From contig SBGP01000109.1 of the NCBI GenBank assembly GCA_006226595.1, forward strand, positions 31,687-95,686: a stretch of 64,000 bases of DNA, in the 5' to 3' direction. Every line of letters begins with the position of its first letter. Position 1 is the first letter of the stretch. Of the stretch, positions 9,299 through 18,341 are shown piece by piece. Below the pieces are notes generated by a model. The model saw only the letters and a program-made list of their open reading frames with translations, searched no databases and was not told where the DNA came from. A program made the translations under genes and the position numbers. The stretch is from Deltaproteobacteria bacterium. GTDB lineage: Bacteria; Myxococcota_A; UBA796; GCA-2862545.

Positions 9299-9354
9299 GA
9301 AGGAATCCAGCCCTTGAGGGGTCGTGGGTTCAGGACCGTTCCCAGGGAGATCCC

Positions 9355-10131
9355 ATGCTCCGATTTGCCCTTGCCGTCGGCCTTGCGTCGCTGGCCACTC
9401 CGGCGTTCGCCGGCACCGTCAGCATCAAGTCCGCCGATGGCACCTCGCTCAAGGCCCAACATCAGGGCGCCGGCGAGAAGGGAGTCGTGCTCGTGCACGG
9501 CAAGAACCGCAGCGCTCAGGACTTCGAGTACCTCCGCGGACGCCTCGCCTCTCAGGGCTTCCAGGTGCTCGCACTCGACCTCCGCGGCCATGGCGCCAGC
9601 GGCAGCAACCCCTCCGACGAGGCCTGGGCCGAGATGGACCGCGACGTGTGCGCGGCCGCCGAGTACCTCGGCAAGCGCGGCTCCAAGGTGACGACCGTCG
9701 TCGGCGCCGAGTTTGGCGGCGCGACCACGATCCACGCGGCTGCCGACTGCGACGCCATCCACCGCCTGGTGCTGCTCTCCCCCGACCTCTCGAAGAGCGG
9801 CGACGTCACCGTCGGTGCGTCCCTCGAGGCGATGGGCGAGAAGCCGATGCTCGTGATCTACGACCCCGAAGAGATGAGCCAGAACCGCTCGGCAGGCTTC
9901 ATCGAGGCGAAGGCCCAGGGCAAGGTCGACGTGACGATCGCCGCGGGAGCCGGCGCCGGCGTGAAGATGCTCAACCGCGACGCGGGCATCGAGGGCACCA
10001 TCCTCTCGTGGCTCAACGCGTCCTACGAGCTGAACACCGCCGACCTCACGAAGGGCCGCACCATCGACTCTGCCGGTGAGGCCTCGGACATCGAGACCAG
10101 CGGCGTCGAGTACGGCACCAAGAACGACTGA
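9355..10131 (+). CDS. Secreted alpha/beta-hydrolase fold protein lacking catalytic residues
   Basis: 258 residues with a clear signal peptide (cleavage after ATPAFA, residue about 18). The ATG at 9355 was chosen for this, although the frame is open further upstream. The fold is visible: VVLVHGKNRSAQDF (oxyanion region), VLALDLRGHGASG, and the nucleophile elbow. The elbow reads VVGAEFGG, with Glu where Ser, Asp or Cys should be. The catalytic His region near the C-terminus is a Gly/Ala run (AAGAGAGVKML) with no His. It is thus probably a non-catalytic, periplasmic binding protein or scaffold. The last 35 residues (SYELNTADLTKGRTIDSA...) are polar. It stands alone, 36 bases before the CCA-adding-type gene. 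Confidence 0.75.
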   Translation: MLRFALAVGLASLATPAFAGTVSIKSADGTSLKAQHQGAGEKGVVLVHGKNRSAQDFEYLRGRLASQGFQVLALDLRGHGASGSNPSDEAWAEMDRDVCAAAEYLGKRGSKVTTVVGAEFGGATTIHAAADCDAIHRLVLLSPDLSKSGDVTVGASLEAMGEKPMLVIYDPEEMSQNRSAGFIEAKAQGKVDVTIAAGAGAGVKMLNRDAGIEGTILSWLNASYELNTADLTKGRTIDSAGEASDIETSGVEYGTKND

Positions 10132-10167
10132 CGGGTCCGCCAGGGCCCAGGCGGATATGCCAGGCCC

Positions 10168-11376
10168 ATGCGCGTCCCCAAGCCGATCCCCGAGCTCGCT
10201 CGGGCCGTCGATGACGCCGGCGGGCGCGCCCTGCTCGTCGGTGGTGGGGTGCGTGACGAGCTGCTCGGCAAGAAGCCAAAGGACCACGATCTCGAGGTGT
10301 ACGGCCTGGAGGTCGACGCACTCATCGACGTGCTTCGGCGCTTCGGCCGCGTCGACGAAGTGGGTCGCAGCTTTGGCGTACTCAAGCTGACCCCACGCGG
10401 CGGCGCGGAGATCGACGTCGCGATCCCACGGCGCGACAGCAACGCGGGGCCCGGCCACCGGGGCATTGCCGTCGAGGGCGACCCCCACATGTCCATCGAG
10501 GAAGCGGCCCGGCGACGCGACCTCACCGTGAACGCCCTCCTCTACGATCCGCTCACCGACGAGCTCATCGACCCGCACGGCGGCCTCGCCGACCTGCGAG
10601 CCCAGCGGCTGAGAGCGGTCGACGCGGACACCTTCCTCGAGGACCCGCTCCGCGCCCTGCGCGCCGTGCAGTTCGCCGCTCGGCTCGGGTTCACCCCGGA
10701 CCCCTCGCTGGTGGTGCTGTGTCGCGAGGCGTCGCTCGATGAGCTGCCCGCAGAACGCATCTTCGGCGAGTGGGCCAAGCTGCTCATCAAGGGCACCCGC
10801 CCATCGCTCGGCATGACCCTCGCTCGCGACGCCGCCATCGGCCGTCGCGTGTTCCCCGACCGCGTGGACGACCCCGCGCTGGACGAGGCCCTCGACCGCC
10901 TCGCGGCCTGGCCACACCGCGATCGCAGCTCCGGCTGGCGGCTCGCCGCCGGCCTGCTGGTCTGGCTGGCCGCGACCCCCGACCCCGAGCCCACTCTCGA
11001 ACGGCTCGGCGTCCACCGCTACGAGGGCTTCGCGCTCCGCCGCGAAGTGCTCAGGGCGCACGCCGCCGCCGAGGCCCCGGCAACGACCGCTACCGACCTT
11101 CGGCGGCTGTCGGACCGCTCACAGGTCCTCCTGGGCCTCGCACTGCGCCATGCGCGCGGCGAGGACGTGGATGGCGCCCTCGCGCTGGCCGCCGCCCTCG
11201 GCGTGCTCAGAGACCCACCACCGCCGCTCCTGCGGGGCGCCGACCTCCGAGCGCTCGGCATGCCCGCCGGTCCGGCCATGGGCCTGCTGCTTCGCGAGGT
11301 GTACGAGGCACAGCTCGACGGAACCATCACCGACGCCGACGAGGCCGCAGCCATGGCCCGCGCGAAGCTGGCCTAG
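10168..11376 (+). CDS. cca: CCA tRNA nucleotidyltransferase / poly(A) polymerase family
   Basis: 402 residues. Class II nucleotidyltransferase: the head motif LVGGGVRDELLGKKPKDHDLEV holds the GG hinge and the two metal-binding Asp (DHD). The B/C region reads RRRDLTVNALLYDP, where Arg and Asp select ATP/CTP, and the helical neck contains EDPLRALRAVQFAARL. The family adds or repairs the 3' CCA of tRNA, or a poly(A) tail. The tRNAs here encode CCA, so repair or polyadenylation is as likely as synthesis. There is no HD domain and the C-terminal region is Ala-rich. The ATG at 10168 is preceded only by a weak GGCGGA. It ends before a strong bidirectional terminator. Confidence 0.88.
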   Translation: MRVPKPIPELARAVDDAGGRALLVGGGVRDELLGKKPKDHDLEVYGLEVDALIDVLRRFGRVDEVGRSFGVLKLTPRGGAEIDVAIPRRDSNAGPGHRGIAVEGDPHMSIEEAARRRDLTVNALLYDPLTDELIDPHGGLADLRAQRLRAVDADTFLEDPLRALRAVQFAARLGFTPDPSLVVLCREASLDELPAERIFGEWAKLLIKGTRPSLGMTLARDAAIGRRVFPDRVDDPALDEALDRLAAWPHRDRSSGWRLAAGLLVWLAATPDPEPTLERLGVHRYEGFALRREVLRAHAAAEAPATTATDLRRLSDRSQVLLGLALRHARGEDVDGALALAAALGVLRDPPPPLLRGADLRALGMPAGPAMGLLLREVYEAQLDGTITDADEAAAMARAKLA

Positions 11377-11393
11377 CAAGCGGCACAAACAAG

Positions 11394-11417
11394 AAAGGGA
11401 GCCCGAAGGCTCCCTTT
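11394..11417. terminator. Bidirectional intrinsic terminator
   Basis: A perfect 10-bp stem AAAGGGAGCC/GGCTCCCTTT with loop CGAA lies between the converging cca gene and the lipoprotein operon. The A/T ends supply a short U-tract on either strand. Confidence 0.85.
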
Positions 11418-11445
11418 GCTCGACCATCCCTTGCGGGATCCGACC

Positions 11446-12339
11446 CTAGATGGGCTCGGGGATGTCCGTCGGGTCGCCGCAGTAGCAGCGCTCGACCTTG
11501 CAGTCGATGGTCTCGGCCTCGGTCTGGCAGAACTCGCTGAGCGTCGGCGTGCCCTCAGGCGCGCTGTCGTCCTGCGCAAGGCAGAACAGCGACTCGACGT
11601 AGTCGTAGCTCGGACGCATCACGCCGCCGTTGCGAGCCTCGCCGGTGATCACGCACTCCTGGTCCCAGGCATCGGTGGTCCGACGCGCGTTCATCAGGTC
11701 GGAGCACTCGCCGTCGACGATGAGCAGGCCGAAGGACAGCACATCGTCATCGAGCGGGGTGTTCCAGGTGGAGATCGCCACCGTGTACTCGAGGTTCGGG
11801 ATGGTGTTCGGGATGTCGCAGAACTCAGGCGCCGCGCGGCCCGAGTGACCACCCGTCTCACCGAACAGGTCGTAGATGATGCACTCGTTGAGGGCGAGCT
11901 CGACCTCGTTGCCGATGGCATCCTGGTACGACACGGCGAAGTCGCCGACCGTGACCTCGGGGGTACCGGTGTAGAAGATCGACTGGCCGACCTCGATGTC
12001 GATATCGCCGTCATCGAAGATGTTGTCGGGGTACGACAGGCGCTGGTCGCCGCCCGGAGCCACCGCGGTGTTCCAGGTCACGGCCTCGGGGTCGACCCAC
12101 ACACACACCGTGCCGCCGGTGCCGGTGAAGCGAGCCGTGGCACCGCCGCGCACGGAGACGTCGGCCGGGCCGACCTCGGCGAACACGACCGCGGACTCGT
12201 CGGCGGGATCGCCAACCTCGATCACGCCGAGGTCGATGACGCCGTCCACGCCGTTCTCACCGGGGAACAGGAAGTCGCCACGGTAGTCGCAGCCGGCCAT
12301 CGCGGCGATCGCCGCCGCGCTGATGAGGATGCGCTTCAT
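11446..12339 (-). CDS. Lipoprotein, unknown (receptor operon, third gene)
   Basis: 297 residues. Its start ATG overlaps the upstream stop (TGATG), with GGAGG eight bases before it. The lipobox Met-Ala-Gly-Cys17 predicts lipidation. The mature protein is acidic, rich in Cys in its last 100 residues (ECSDL, QECVIT, LFCLA, EFCQTE, DCKVERCYCGD), and carries beta-rich stretches (TARFTGTGGTVCVWVDPE). I do not recognise a family. Its place after an Oar-like receptor and a sister lipoprotein that starts with the same MKRIL suggests that both serve that receptor at the outer membrane. Confidence 0.7.
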   Translation of the reverse strand: MKRILISAAAIAAMAGCDYRGDFLFPGENGVDGVIDLGVIEVGDPADESAVVFAEVGPADVSVRGGATARFTGTGGTVCVWVDPEAVTWNTAVAPGGDQRLSYPDNIFDDGDIDIEVGQSIFYTGTPEVTVGDFAVSYQDAIGNEVELALNECIIYDLFGETGGHSGRAAPEFCDIPNTIPNLEYTVAISTWNTPLDDDVLSFGLLIVDGECSDLMNARRTTDAWDQECVITGEARNGGVMRPSYDYVESLFCLAQDDSAPEGTPTLSEFCQTEAETIDCKVERCYCGDPTDIPEPI

Positions 12340-13226
12340 CACTGACCTCCGACCTTGAAGTCGATCCAGATCTCGACGTCGTCCGTCACGGTCTCGTAGG
12401 TGTGGATGCCCTGCTCCATGGAGCCGACCCAGTCACCACGAGTGATGTAGGTGTTGGGGTAGTTCAGGACATCCTGGAACTGCGAGCCACCGACGACCGA
12501 CTGGTTGTAGTCCTGCACGTTCCGAACCTCCTGGGGGTCGGAGTTGCAGGTGCGGTAGGCCATGGTGTCCGGATCCGGCGCATCCATGTAGGCCCAGGCG
12601 GAGAAGCCCTCGGTGAACTCCTGCTGCCAGATCTTGAAGTTGCCCTCGTAGTTGCCCGTGGACTCGTTGAGCACGAAGTCCAGGTCACCCGCGTCGATCT
12701 CGCCGTTGTCGTTCTTGTCGCCGGGGAGGATGCGAATCTCTTCGTCCGACGTGTAGTACAGCTGCTCGAAGCACACCTGGCGGATGTAGTCGCCGCTGGT
12801 GACCGGGTTGCCGTACGCATCGAAGAAGTCCTCTTCGAAGACGCCAAGCCACTCGACGATCTCGTCGTAGCTCGTGAAGCGGCCCGAGAGAACCTTGCAC
12901 GCAAGGTCCTCGAAGCAGCCGAAGCGGTAGTCACCGAGGGTCGTGCCGCCGTAGGGCAGCGCGTCACCGGTGGGGGCACGCAGCGGGTGCGGGTACGGGA
13001 AGTCGCTGTCGCCGACGCCGGGGTACAGGCCGACGAAGACCGGACCGATCATCCGCACGTCGGGACCCACGGCGAGGTCGGTGCCGTCGTCCTGGGGCAC
13101 TTCCATCGAGAGGGCCTCGGGGGGCAGGATGATCTTGCCCTCGATGTCCTCGATGATGAGCCCCTCGTCGAAGGCACACGCGGTGAGCGCCGCGATGCCG
13201 AGGGCAGGAAGGAGGATGCGCTTCAT
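12339..13226 (-). CDS. Lipoprotein with an EF-hand-like loop (receptor operon, second gene)
   Basis: 295 residues with lipobox Leu-Thr-Ala-Cys17. Residues 170-182 (DKNDNGEIDAGDL) match a calcium-binding EF-hand/dockerin-type loop. The rest is acidic and aromatic-rich, with four Cys between 104 and 152 (FGCFEDLACK, RQVCFEQ) and one further on (YRTCNSD). There is no enzyme motif. It starts nine bases after the receptor stop and overlaps the next start by one base. It could be a surface-exposed ligand-binding partner, analogous to other receptor/lipoprotein pairs, but that is inference from position only. Confidence 0.7.
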   Translation of the reverse strand: MKRILLPALGIAALTACAFDEGLIIEDIEGKIILPPEALSMEVPQDDGTDLAVGPDVRMIGPVFVGLYPGVGDSDFPYPHPLRAPTGDALPYGGTTLGDYRFGCFEDLACKVLSGRFTSYDEIVEWLGVFEEDFFDAYGNPVTSGDYIRQVCFEQLYYTSDEEIRILPGDKNDNGEIDAGDLDFVLNESTGNYEGNFKIWQQEFTEGFSAWAYMDAPDPDTMAYRTCNSDPQEVRNVQDYNQSVVGGSQFQDVLNYPNTYITRGDWVGSMEQGIHTYETVTDDVEIWIDFKVGGQ

Positions 13227-13235
13227 GCGTGCCTC

Positions 13236-16001
13236 TTAGAACTGGTACCGGGCACCGAACTGCAGACGCAGCGGGTCCTGGCGGGAGTTGGTGACCAGAC
13301 GGTTGTTCGACTGGAGGAAGCCGTAGTTGAGGCTGTAGGGCGCGCGGTTGTTGAACAGGTTCGCCGCCTCGAAGTCGAGGGTGAGCTTGCCCTTGCGCAC
13401 GTCCAGCTGCTGCTGGAACTTCACGGAGAAGTGCCAGACCGGCGGGAAGCGCGTGTAGGCGCCGCGCGGACGGATACGGATGGAGCCGAAGGTGTCACCC
13501 GCGTAGTAGCGCTCGAACGGCACGCCGCCTTCGTACACGAAGCTGAAGCCGACGATCTGGTTCCACGGGTCGGTGGGGAGCTCCCAGGAGCCGTAGGCCT
13601 TCACGCTGTGGCGGAGGTCCGTGGAGAGGAACGGGCCGTAGTTGTACTGCGTGAGCGGGTCGCTGCCGAAGGAGCCGGAGTTGGCGCCCTGCGAGGTACC
13701 AGCCGACCGCATGTACGAGTAGGTCACGCGACCGAACCAGCGGCGGGAGAACACCTTGTCGACGAAGAAGTCGGCCTGGAAGTAGTCACGCATCGCGAGC
13801 GACGGGGTGCGCATACGCGGGTACTGGTTGTTCGTGTCGCCGAGGCGGCCACCGATGATCTGCGAGCCGTCCTCGTCGTAGATGAGGTTGCGCTCGTCCC
13901 ACTCGTAGATGTTGCGAGTGAACTTGCCGGTGACGGTCGCGCCCATGGCGATGTCTTCGATGACTTCGCGCTGGAGCATGAGCAGCAGCTCGTCCTGGTG
14001 CGGCGTGGTCATCTTGTCGTGGCTGGTCGCGAGGTTCTCCTGCGGGGCCACGGAGTAGGCGGACGCCTGGTCGTTGAGCATCAGGCCGAAGAACTCGCCG
14101 AGGAACAGCTTGGAGCCGTAGCCCGAGCGGCGGGTGAACGCGGCGACGCCGAGGCGGCCCGTGTCGTTGAAGCGGCCGTAACCACCGGCGAGCTTGGTCT
14201 TCTGGTCGCCGAAGACGTCCCAGGCGGCGTAGGCGCGCGGGCCCCAGAGGCGGCCGACGATGACCGGCTCGTTGGCGTCGTTCCGCATGACGACGTTGTC
14301 GTAGCGGATGCCGTACTTGAGGGTGAGGTTCGGAATCGGCTTGTACGCGTCCTGAACGAACACGTTCCACTCGGAACCGGAAGTCCGGAACTTGATGGGG
14401 CCGGTGATCTCAACCCAGTAGTAGTTGGAGAAGGTGTTGGGGTCGAAGGAGACCGCGTTCAGGTCGTAGTACAGCGAGTTGCCGCTGTAGCCCTGAATCT
14501 GGTCCCAGACCGTCTGCACGGCCTCGACGCCGACCTTGAAGTCGTGGCTGCCCTCGAAGGGATCCTTCCAGGAGAGGAGGGAGAGCTTCGAGCTGGCCTG
14601 GTAGCGCCAACGATCATCGAAGGTGAACGTTCCCCAGTTGACGGAGTCGAAGGCACCGCTGATGCCGACGCGACCCGGGGTCTCCCAGTCGACGTCGTTC
14701 TCCGGCTCGTCGGGCTTGCAGGGGTGGTAGCCGAGGCGGGTGTCGTGCGTACACGGAACCGCGGCGACCTCGATGTAGGACTTCTGGACCACGACCATGG
14801 TGTCGAGGTTCACGTCGGGGGACACGAACCACTGCCAGCGGCCCTGGGACACGAAGCCACCCTGCGCCTGGCGAACCTGCGCCTCGGGGCGGACGAACGG
14901 GCTGCCCTGCAGGCCGTTGTCGATGGTGGTCGGGTCGGTCTGGAGGAACGCGGTGAGGCGGTGCGCGCTGTTCGGCTGGAAGGTGATCTTGCCGAGCACG
15001 TAGTGCGCGTCGTAGTCACGCGGCTGCGCGGTGCCGTTCACGGCGATCAGCGAGCGGGCGTGCTGGTAGCTGACGATGAACCAGGCCTTGTCGCGGATGA
15101 TCGGGCCGGACACCATCGAGCCGATGGTCAGCCGCTGGTACTGCGAGTCGAAGCCGCTCGGGGCGAGGCGGAGGCCGTCGGCGGCCCAGCGCTCGTCGAT
15201 CTTCGGGCGAAGGTCGCCGTTGACGTAGAAGATCGAGCTGTCGAACTCGAGGTTGTTGTTGCCGGACTGGGTCACCAGGTTGATGACGCCGCCGAGCGAC
15301 ACACCGTACTCCGGCTCGTAGCCGCCGAGGAGGACCTCGATCTGCTCGAGCGCGTCGTAGTTGAAGTTCAGCGAGAAGGTACCGGTGACGGGGTCGGTGA
15401 TGTTCGCGCCGTCGAGGAGGTACGTGTTCTCGTTGTACGCGGCGCCACCCATGTTCGGGTTGCCACCACCGGTCACGCCCGCGGCCATCTGCACGGCGGA
15501 CTGGTAGTCACGGCCGGAGGGCACGCGGCGGAGGAACTCCTGCGTGAGGACCTCGCCCTTGGTGACGTCCTCGACATCGACCGCCTTCCGCTTCGCGACG
15601 ACGTCGATGACGTTGTCGTCGCCCGACGACAGCTTCATCTCGATCTTCTGCGTCGTGGTGCGGTTGATGTTGATCTGGATGCCGGTGACGGTCTGGGACT
15701 TCCAGCCGCCCTTCACCACGGTGAGCGTGTACATGCCCGGGGGCAGCTCGGTGTAGTGGGCGCCACCGTTGCCGTCGGTCTCGCGGACCTGCTCACCACC
15801 GATCAGGTTTTCGCCCGACAGGGTGAGCTCGACGCTGGGGACCGGGAGGCCCTCCTCGTCTTCAGCGACGATGCGGAGATCACCGGTCGTCAACGCGAAT
15901 GCGGGAACGGCGATCATCAGGGCGGCAACAGCGGCGAGCAGCTGCAGGGCCTGGAGCGCGCGGATGTGGATGCGAAGCATCTGGTTCGTCCTCGTTTCCA
16001 T
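13236..16001 (-). CDS. TonB-dependent receptor, Oar-like
   Basis: 921 residues, an outer-membrane receptor. After a signal peptide (cleavage near VPAFA, residue about 36) comes a carboxypeptidase-regulatory-like beta-sandwich (about 38-122, with PVPSVELTLSGENL and LPPGMYTLTVVKGGW). A plug follows (about 130-240, with RVPSGRDYQSAVQMAAGVTGG and YLLDGANITDPVTG), then a long barrel ending in the aromatic terminus ARYQF. This layout matches Oar proteins of Myxococcota, some of which are tied to protein secretion or development rather than to uptake. No TonB box is obvious. The start is the first ATG; an ATG seven codons in is an alternative. It heads an operon with two lipoproteins and has a sigma-70-type promoter at 16074-16102. 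Confidence 0.88.
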   Translation of the reverse strand: METRTNQMLRIHIRALQALQLLAAVAALMIAVPAFALTTGDLRIVAEDEEGLPVPSVELTLSGENLIGGEQVRETDGNGGAHYTELPPGMYTLTVVKGGWKSQTVTGIQININRTTTQKIEMKLSSGDDNVIDVVAKRKAVDVEDVTKGEVLTQEFLRRVPSGRDYQSAVQMAAGVTGGGNPNMGGAAYNENTYLLDGANITDPVTGTFSLNFNYDALEQIEVLLGGYEPEYGVSLGGVINLVTQSGNNNLEFDSSIFYVNGDLRPKIDERWAADGLRLAPSGFDSQYQRLTIGSMVSGPIIRDKAWFIVSYQHARSLIAVNGTAQPRDYDAHYVLGKITFQPNSAHRLTAFLQTDPTTIDNGLQGSPFVRPEAQVRQAQGGFVSQGRWQWFVSPDVNLDTMVVVQKSYIEVAAVPCTHDTRLGYHPCKPDEPENDVDWETPGRVGISGAFDSVNWGTFTFDDRWRYQASSKLSLLSWKDPFEGSHDFKVGVEAVQTVWDQIQGYSGNSLYYDLNAVSFDPNTFSNYYWVEITGPIKFRTSGSEWNVFVQDAYKPIPNLTLKYGIRYDNVVMRNDANEPVIVGRLWGPRAYAAWDVFGDQKTKLAGGYGRFNDTGRLGVAAFTRRSGYGSKLFLGEFFGLMLNDQASAYSVAPQENLATSHDKMTTPHQDELLLMLQREVIEDIAMGATVTGKFTRNIYEWDERNLIYDEDGSQIIGGRLGDTNNQYPRMRTPSLAMRDYFQADFFVDKVFSRRWFGRVTYSYMRSAGTSQGANSGSFGSDPLTQYNYGPFLSTDLRHSVKAYGSWELPTDPWNQIVGFSFVYEGGVPFERYYAGDTFGSIRIRPRGAYTRFPPVWHFSVKFQQQLDVRKGKLTLDFEAANLFNNRAPYSLNYGFLQSNNRLVTNSRQDPLRLQFGARYQF

Positions 16002-16350
16002 CGGTTTGCCCCCGAAAATCCTGGGGAATCAGGAAATTTCCCCGGGGTGGGGGCACCGGGGAGAGTGGCGGTAGTCGTACAAGACCGGGAGTTTAAAGTC
16101 AATCGAGGGCAATGCCCAGCGACCGATCCCAAACTCCACGTCAGGAGATGCCGGAGAGGATCCCCGCGATCCCGGTGGGTGACACCGAGGCGCGACGACC
16201 GACCCCCATGTGGCGGATGTGACGGCCCCCGTTAACCCCTTCGGCCAAACTTCCCACCCAAGAATCAGCCTATCCACTCGGCTCACAGGGATGTTATATA
16301 GCCGCGCTCGCGCCATTTCCCTGGCGCACAAACCCTTCCGGAGCTTCCAC
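16002..16350. other. Divergent intergenic region
   Basis: 349 bases between the receptor operon and the secreted-protein operon. It holds the promoter for the former. For the latter only an AT-rich TGTTATATAG at 16293-16302 is a -10 candidate. I see no coding sequence, RNA motif or repeat. Confidence 0.6.
16074..16102 (-). promoter_or_regulatory. Sigma-70-type promoter of the Oar-like receptor operon
   Basis: On the minus strand TTGACT and TACGAC are spaced by 17 bases, which puts transcription start near 16067 and gives a leader of about 65 bases. Confidence 0.55.
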
Positions 16351-17022
16351 ATGCGCCTTTCCAGCACGCTTCTGGCGATGGCCCTCGCGTTCGGCACCGC
16401 CACGCTTGCGCCAATCCAGACGGCCGAAGCCACCACCATCGCGCCGCTGACGATCGAGCAGCTCACCGACGCCTCGACGCTGATCGTCGAAGGCAAGGTT
16501 TCCCGGGTCTGGACCGAGGTCGACGACCACCAGAAGGTGTGGACCCGCGCCCTGGTCGACGTCGACACCCTTCACAAGGGGCCGGCCGACACCCCCGAGC
16601 AGATCGTCATCGACACGCTCGGCGGCCACCACTGGGACCGTGTGACCGCGGTCGAGGGCCAGGCCCGATTCAGCGAGGGCGAGCAGGTGCTCGTCTTCCT
16701 CGACGTGGTCAGCCACGGCACCCGCCTCACCCCGGCGGCGATGTTCCACGGAAAGTTCACCATCCGCCGCGCGGCTGGCGACACCGACAAGCACGCCATG
16801 CGCTGGATCGACCGCCCGAACGCGGCCTTCGACGCGCAGTTCCTCCCCTACCCGGCGCCCGAGGATCGCATCTACGTCGATGACCTCCGCGCCCAGATTT
16901 CCGCGCGCGTCACCGCCGGCTGGGACGGTGAGCCGATCCCCGGCATCAGCGAGGCCCGCCTCCGCCAGATCAACGAGCCGCAGAACCGCACCACCCGCGT
17001 CGTTCGCGAGGAGACCCGATGA
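16351..17022 (+). CDS. Secreted protein, unknown, paired with the matrixin-like protease
   Basis: 223 residues. The ATG at 16351 gives a signal peptide (cleavage near TAEA, residue about 26). The open frame extends upstream to 16210, but that part has no signal character. The mature domain starts TTIAPLTIEQLTDASTLIVEGKVSRVW and looks like a small beta-barrel with a GHH motif (TLGGHHWDRVTAVEG), followed by EGEQVLVFLDVV. Such proteins are often found beside matrixin-type proteases in Myxococcota, but I know no assigned function. Its stop overlaps the next start (ATGA), so the two are translationally coupled. A role as protease partner or inhibitor is only a guess. Confidence 0.75.
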   Translation: MRLSSTLLAMALAFGTATLAPIQTAEATTIAPLTIEQLTDASTLIVEGKVSRVWTEVDDHQKVWTRALVDVDTLHKGPADTPEQIVIDTLGGHHWDRVTAVEGQARFSEGEQVLVFLDVVSHGTRLTPAAMFHGKFTIRRAAGDTDKHAMRWIDRPNAAFDAQFLPYPAPEDRIYVDDLRAQISARVTAGWDGEPIPGISEARLRQINEPQNRTTRVVREETR

Positions 17023-18341
17023 TGCGCCGCTTCCTTCCCCTCGCCCTGCTTCTGCCGGCCTCGGCGATCGCGTGGAACCCGACCGGACTGATCTGGTTCC
17101 TCACCGACATGCCGATCCCCTACGAGATCTCCGACTACGTCGAGGACTCCCTGCCCGAGGGTGAGACGATCAGCGTCGTCAACACCTCCTACGCTCGCTG
17201 GCAGGAAGCCGCGCCCTGCGCGCAGATCGACGTGGAGTACACCGGCACCACGACCGAGAACACCGGCTTCGAGCTCGAGGACCAGTTCAACCGGTTCACG
17301 TGGGACGACCCCTACGACAACCACGGCGTGGGCGTCCTCGGCGTCACCTCCTACGACACCGTGGCCGAGTACAAGGTCATCCAGGGCATCCAGTACACGC
17401 ACCTCCGCAACAGCGACATCGTCTTCAACGACAACGTCCTCTGGGGCACCGAGGAGCAGACCGAGGACCCGAACTGCTCGGGCCGTACCTCGGTCACCGC
17501 CGTCGCCGTGCACGAGATCGGTCACTGGTGGGGTCTCGACCACACCTGTGAGGCGACCGACCCCTGCACCGACCCGCTCGATGCCGAAGCCACGATGTAC
17601 TACGCGGCCGGCGCCTGCGATAACCACTCCGCCTTCCCGAACCCGGACGACGTCGAGGGCATCACCACCCTCTACGGACCGAGCACCCAGATCCAGTGCT
17701 CGCACGAGGTTCAGCCCGGCGAGACCGGCACCATCGCGACCGGCGTCGTCCCCATGGACATCCGCTGCCGCGTGACCCAGCGCGGTGACGACACCTTCTC
17801 CGTCAACGACGCGAGCTGGTTCTTCGGCGACGGCACCGACGAGGTCGTGGGCCTGGACGCGGAGCACACCTACAACGACGCCGGCACCTTCACGGTGTCC
17901 GCGGTCGTGACCGGCACCAGCGACGCCTGCGGCGACTGGGAGTCCGAGATCGTTCGCGAGGCGTACGTCCGCGTGTGTGGCGTGCCCGAGGTCGGCATGA
18001 GCGTCGACCACATCGACGGCCGCCGCTTCCAGCTCGTCAACGAGACCGACCTCTCCGCGACCGGCTGCATCTACCGTGTCCAGTGGGACATCTTCGACCC
18101 GAGCGGCGCGCTCGAGGCGAGCATCCCGACCTGGGAGCCCGAGTACGAGTTCCTGATGAACGGTGAGTACCGCCTGGTCCTCAACGTCGGCGGCCCCGCC
18201 GGTACCGCGGCCCACGAGCTGCACGTCAACGTGCGCAACCGCCGCGGCGGTGCCGGCACGTGTGACTCGGCTGGTGGTGCGGGTGCCCTGGGCGCCTTCG
18301 CCCTGCTCCTCCCGCTCGCGATTCGCCGCCGCCGCCAGTAG
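17019..18341 (+). CDS. Matrixin-like zinc metalloprotease with PKD-like domain and C-terminal anchor
   Basis: 440 residues. A signal peptide (cleavage near ASAIA, residue 18) is followed by a metzincin catalytic domain (about 20-230). The zinc motif HEIGHWWGLDH (165-175) has three His ligands and the catalytic Glu166. A likely Met-turn follows (ATMYYAAG). A PKD-like beta-sandwich (about 240-310; DASWFFGDGTDEVVGLDAEHTYND) and a further beta domain come next. The tail GTCDSAGGAGALG, a hydrophobic helix and RRRR resembles a MYXO-CTERM sorting signal, but with one Cys rather than GCGC. Predicted as a surface-anchored or shed protease. The first ATG overlaps the upstream stop; a second ATG directly follows. 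Confidence 0.88.
   Translation: MMRRFLPLALLLPASAIAWNPTGLIWFLTDMPIPYEISDYVEDSLPEGETISVVNTSYARWQEAAPCAQIDVEYTGTTTENTGFELEDQFNRFTWDDPYDNHGVGVLGVTSYDTVAEYKVIQGIQYTHLRNSDIVFNDNVLWGTEEQTEDPNCSGRTSVTAVAVHEIGHWWGLDHTCEATDPCTDPLDAEATMYYAAGACDNHSAFPNPDDVEGITTLYGPSTQIQCSHEVQPGETGTIATGVVPMDIRCRVTQRGDDTFSVNDASWFFGDGTDEVVGLDAEHTYNDAGTFTVSAVVTGTSDACGDWESEIVREAYVRVCGVPEVGMSVDHIDGRRFQLVNETDLSATGCIYRVQWDIFDPSGALEASIPTWEPEYEFLMNGEYRLVLNVGGPAGTAAHELHVNVRNRRGGAGTCDSAGGAGALGAFALLLPLAIRRRRQ

Noticed and set aside
12402..16235. A 1277-codon open frame on the plus strand
   Set aside because: It is opposite the Oar-like receptor and its lipoproteins. The product is a His/Val/Glu-rich low-complexity string with no domain, as expected for antisense frames in very GC-rich DNA. 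Similar frames at 2457-4067, 18860-20953, 49349-51406 and 32243-34456 were rejected for the same reason.
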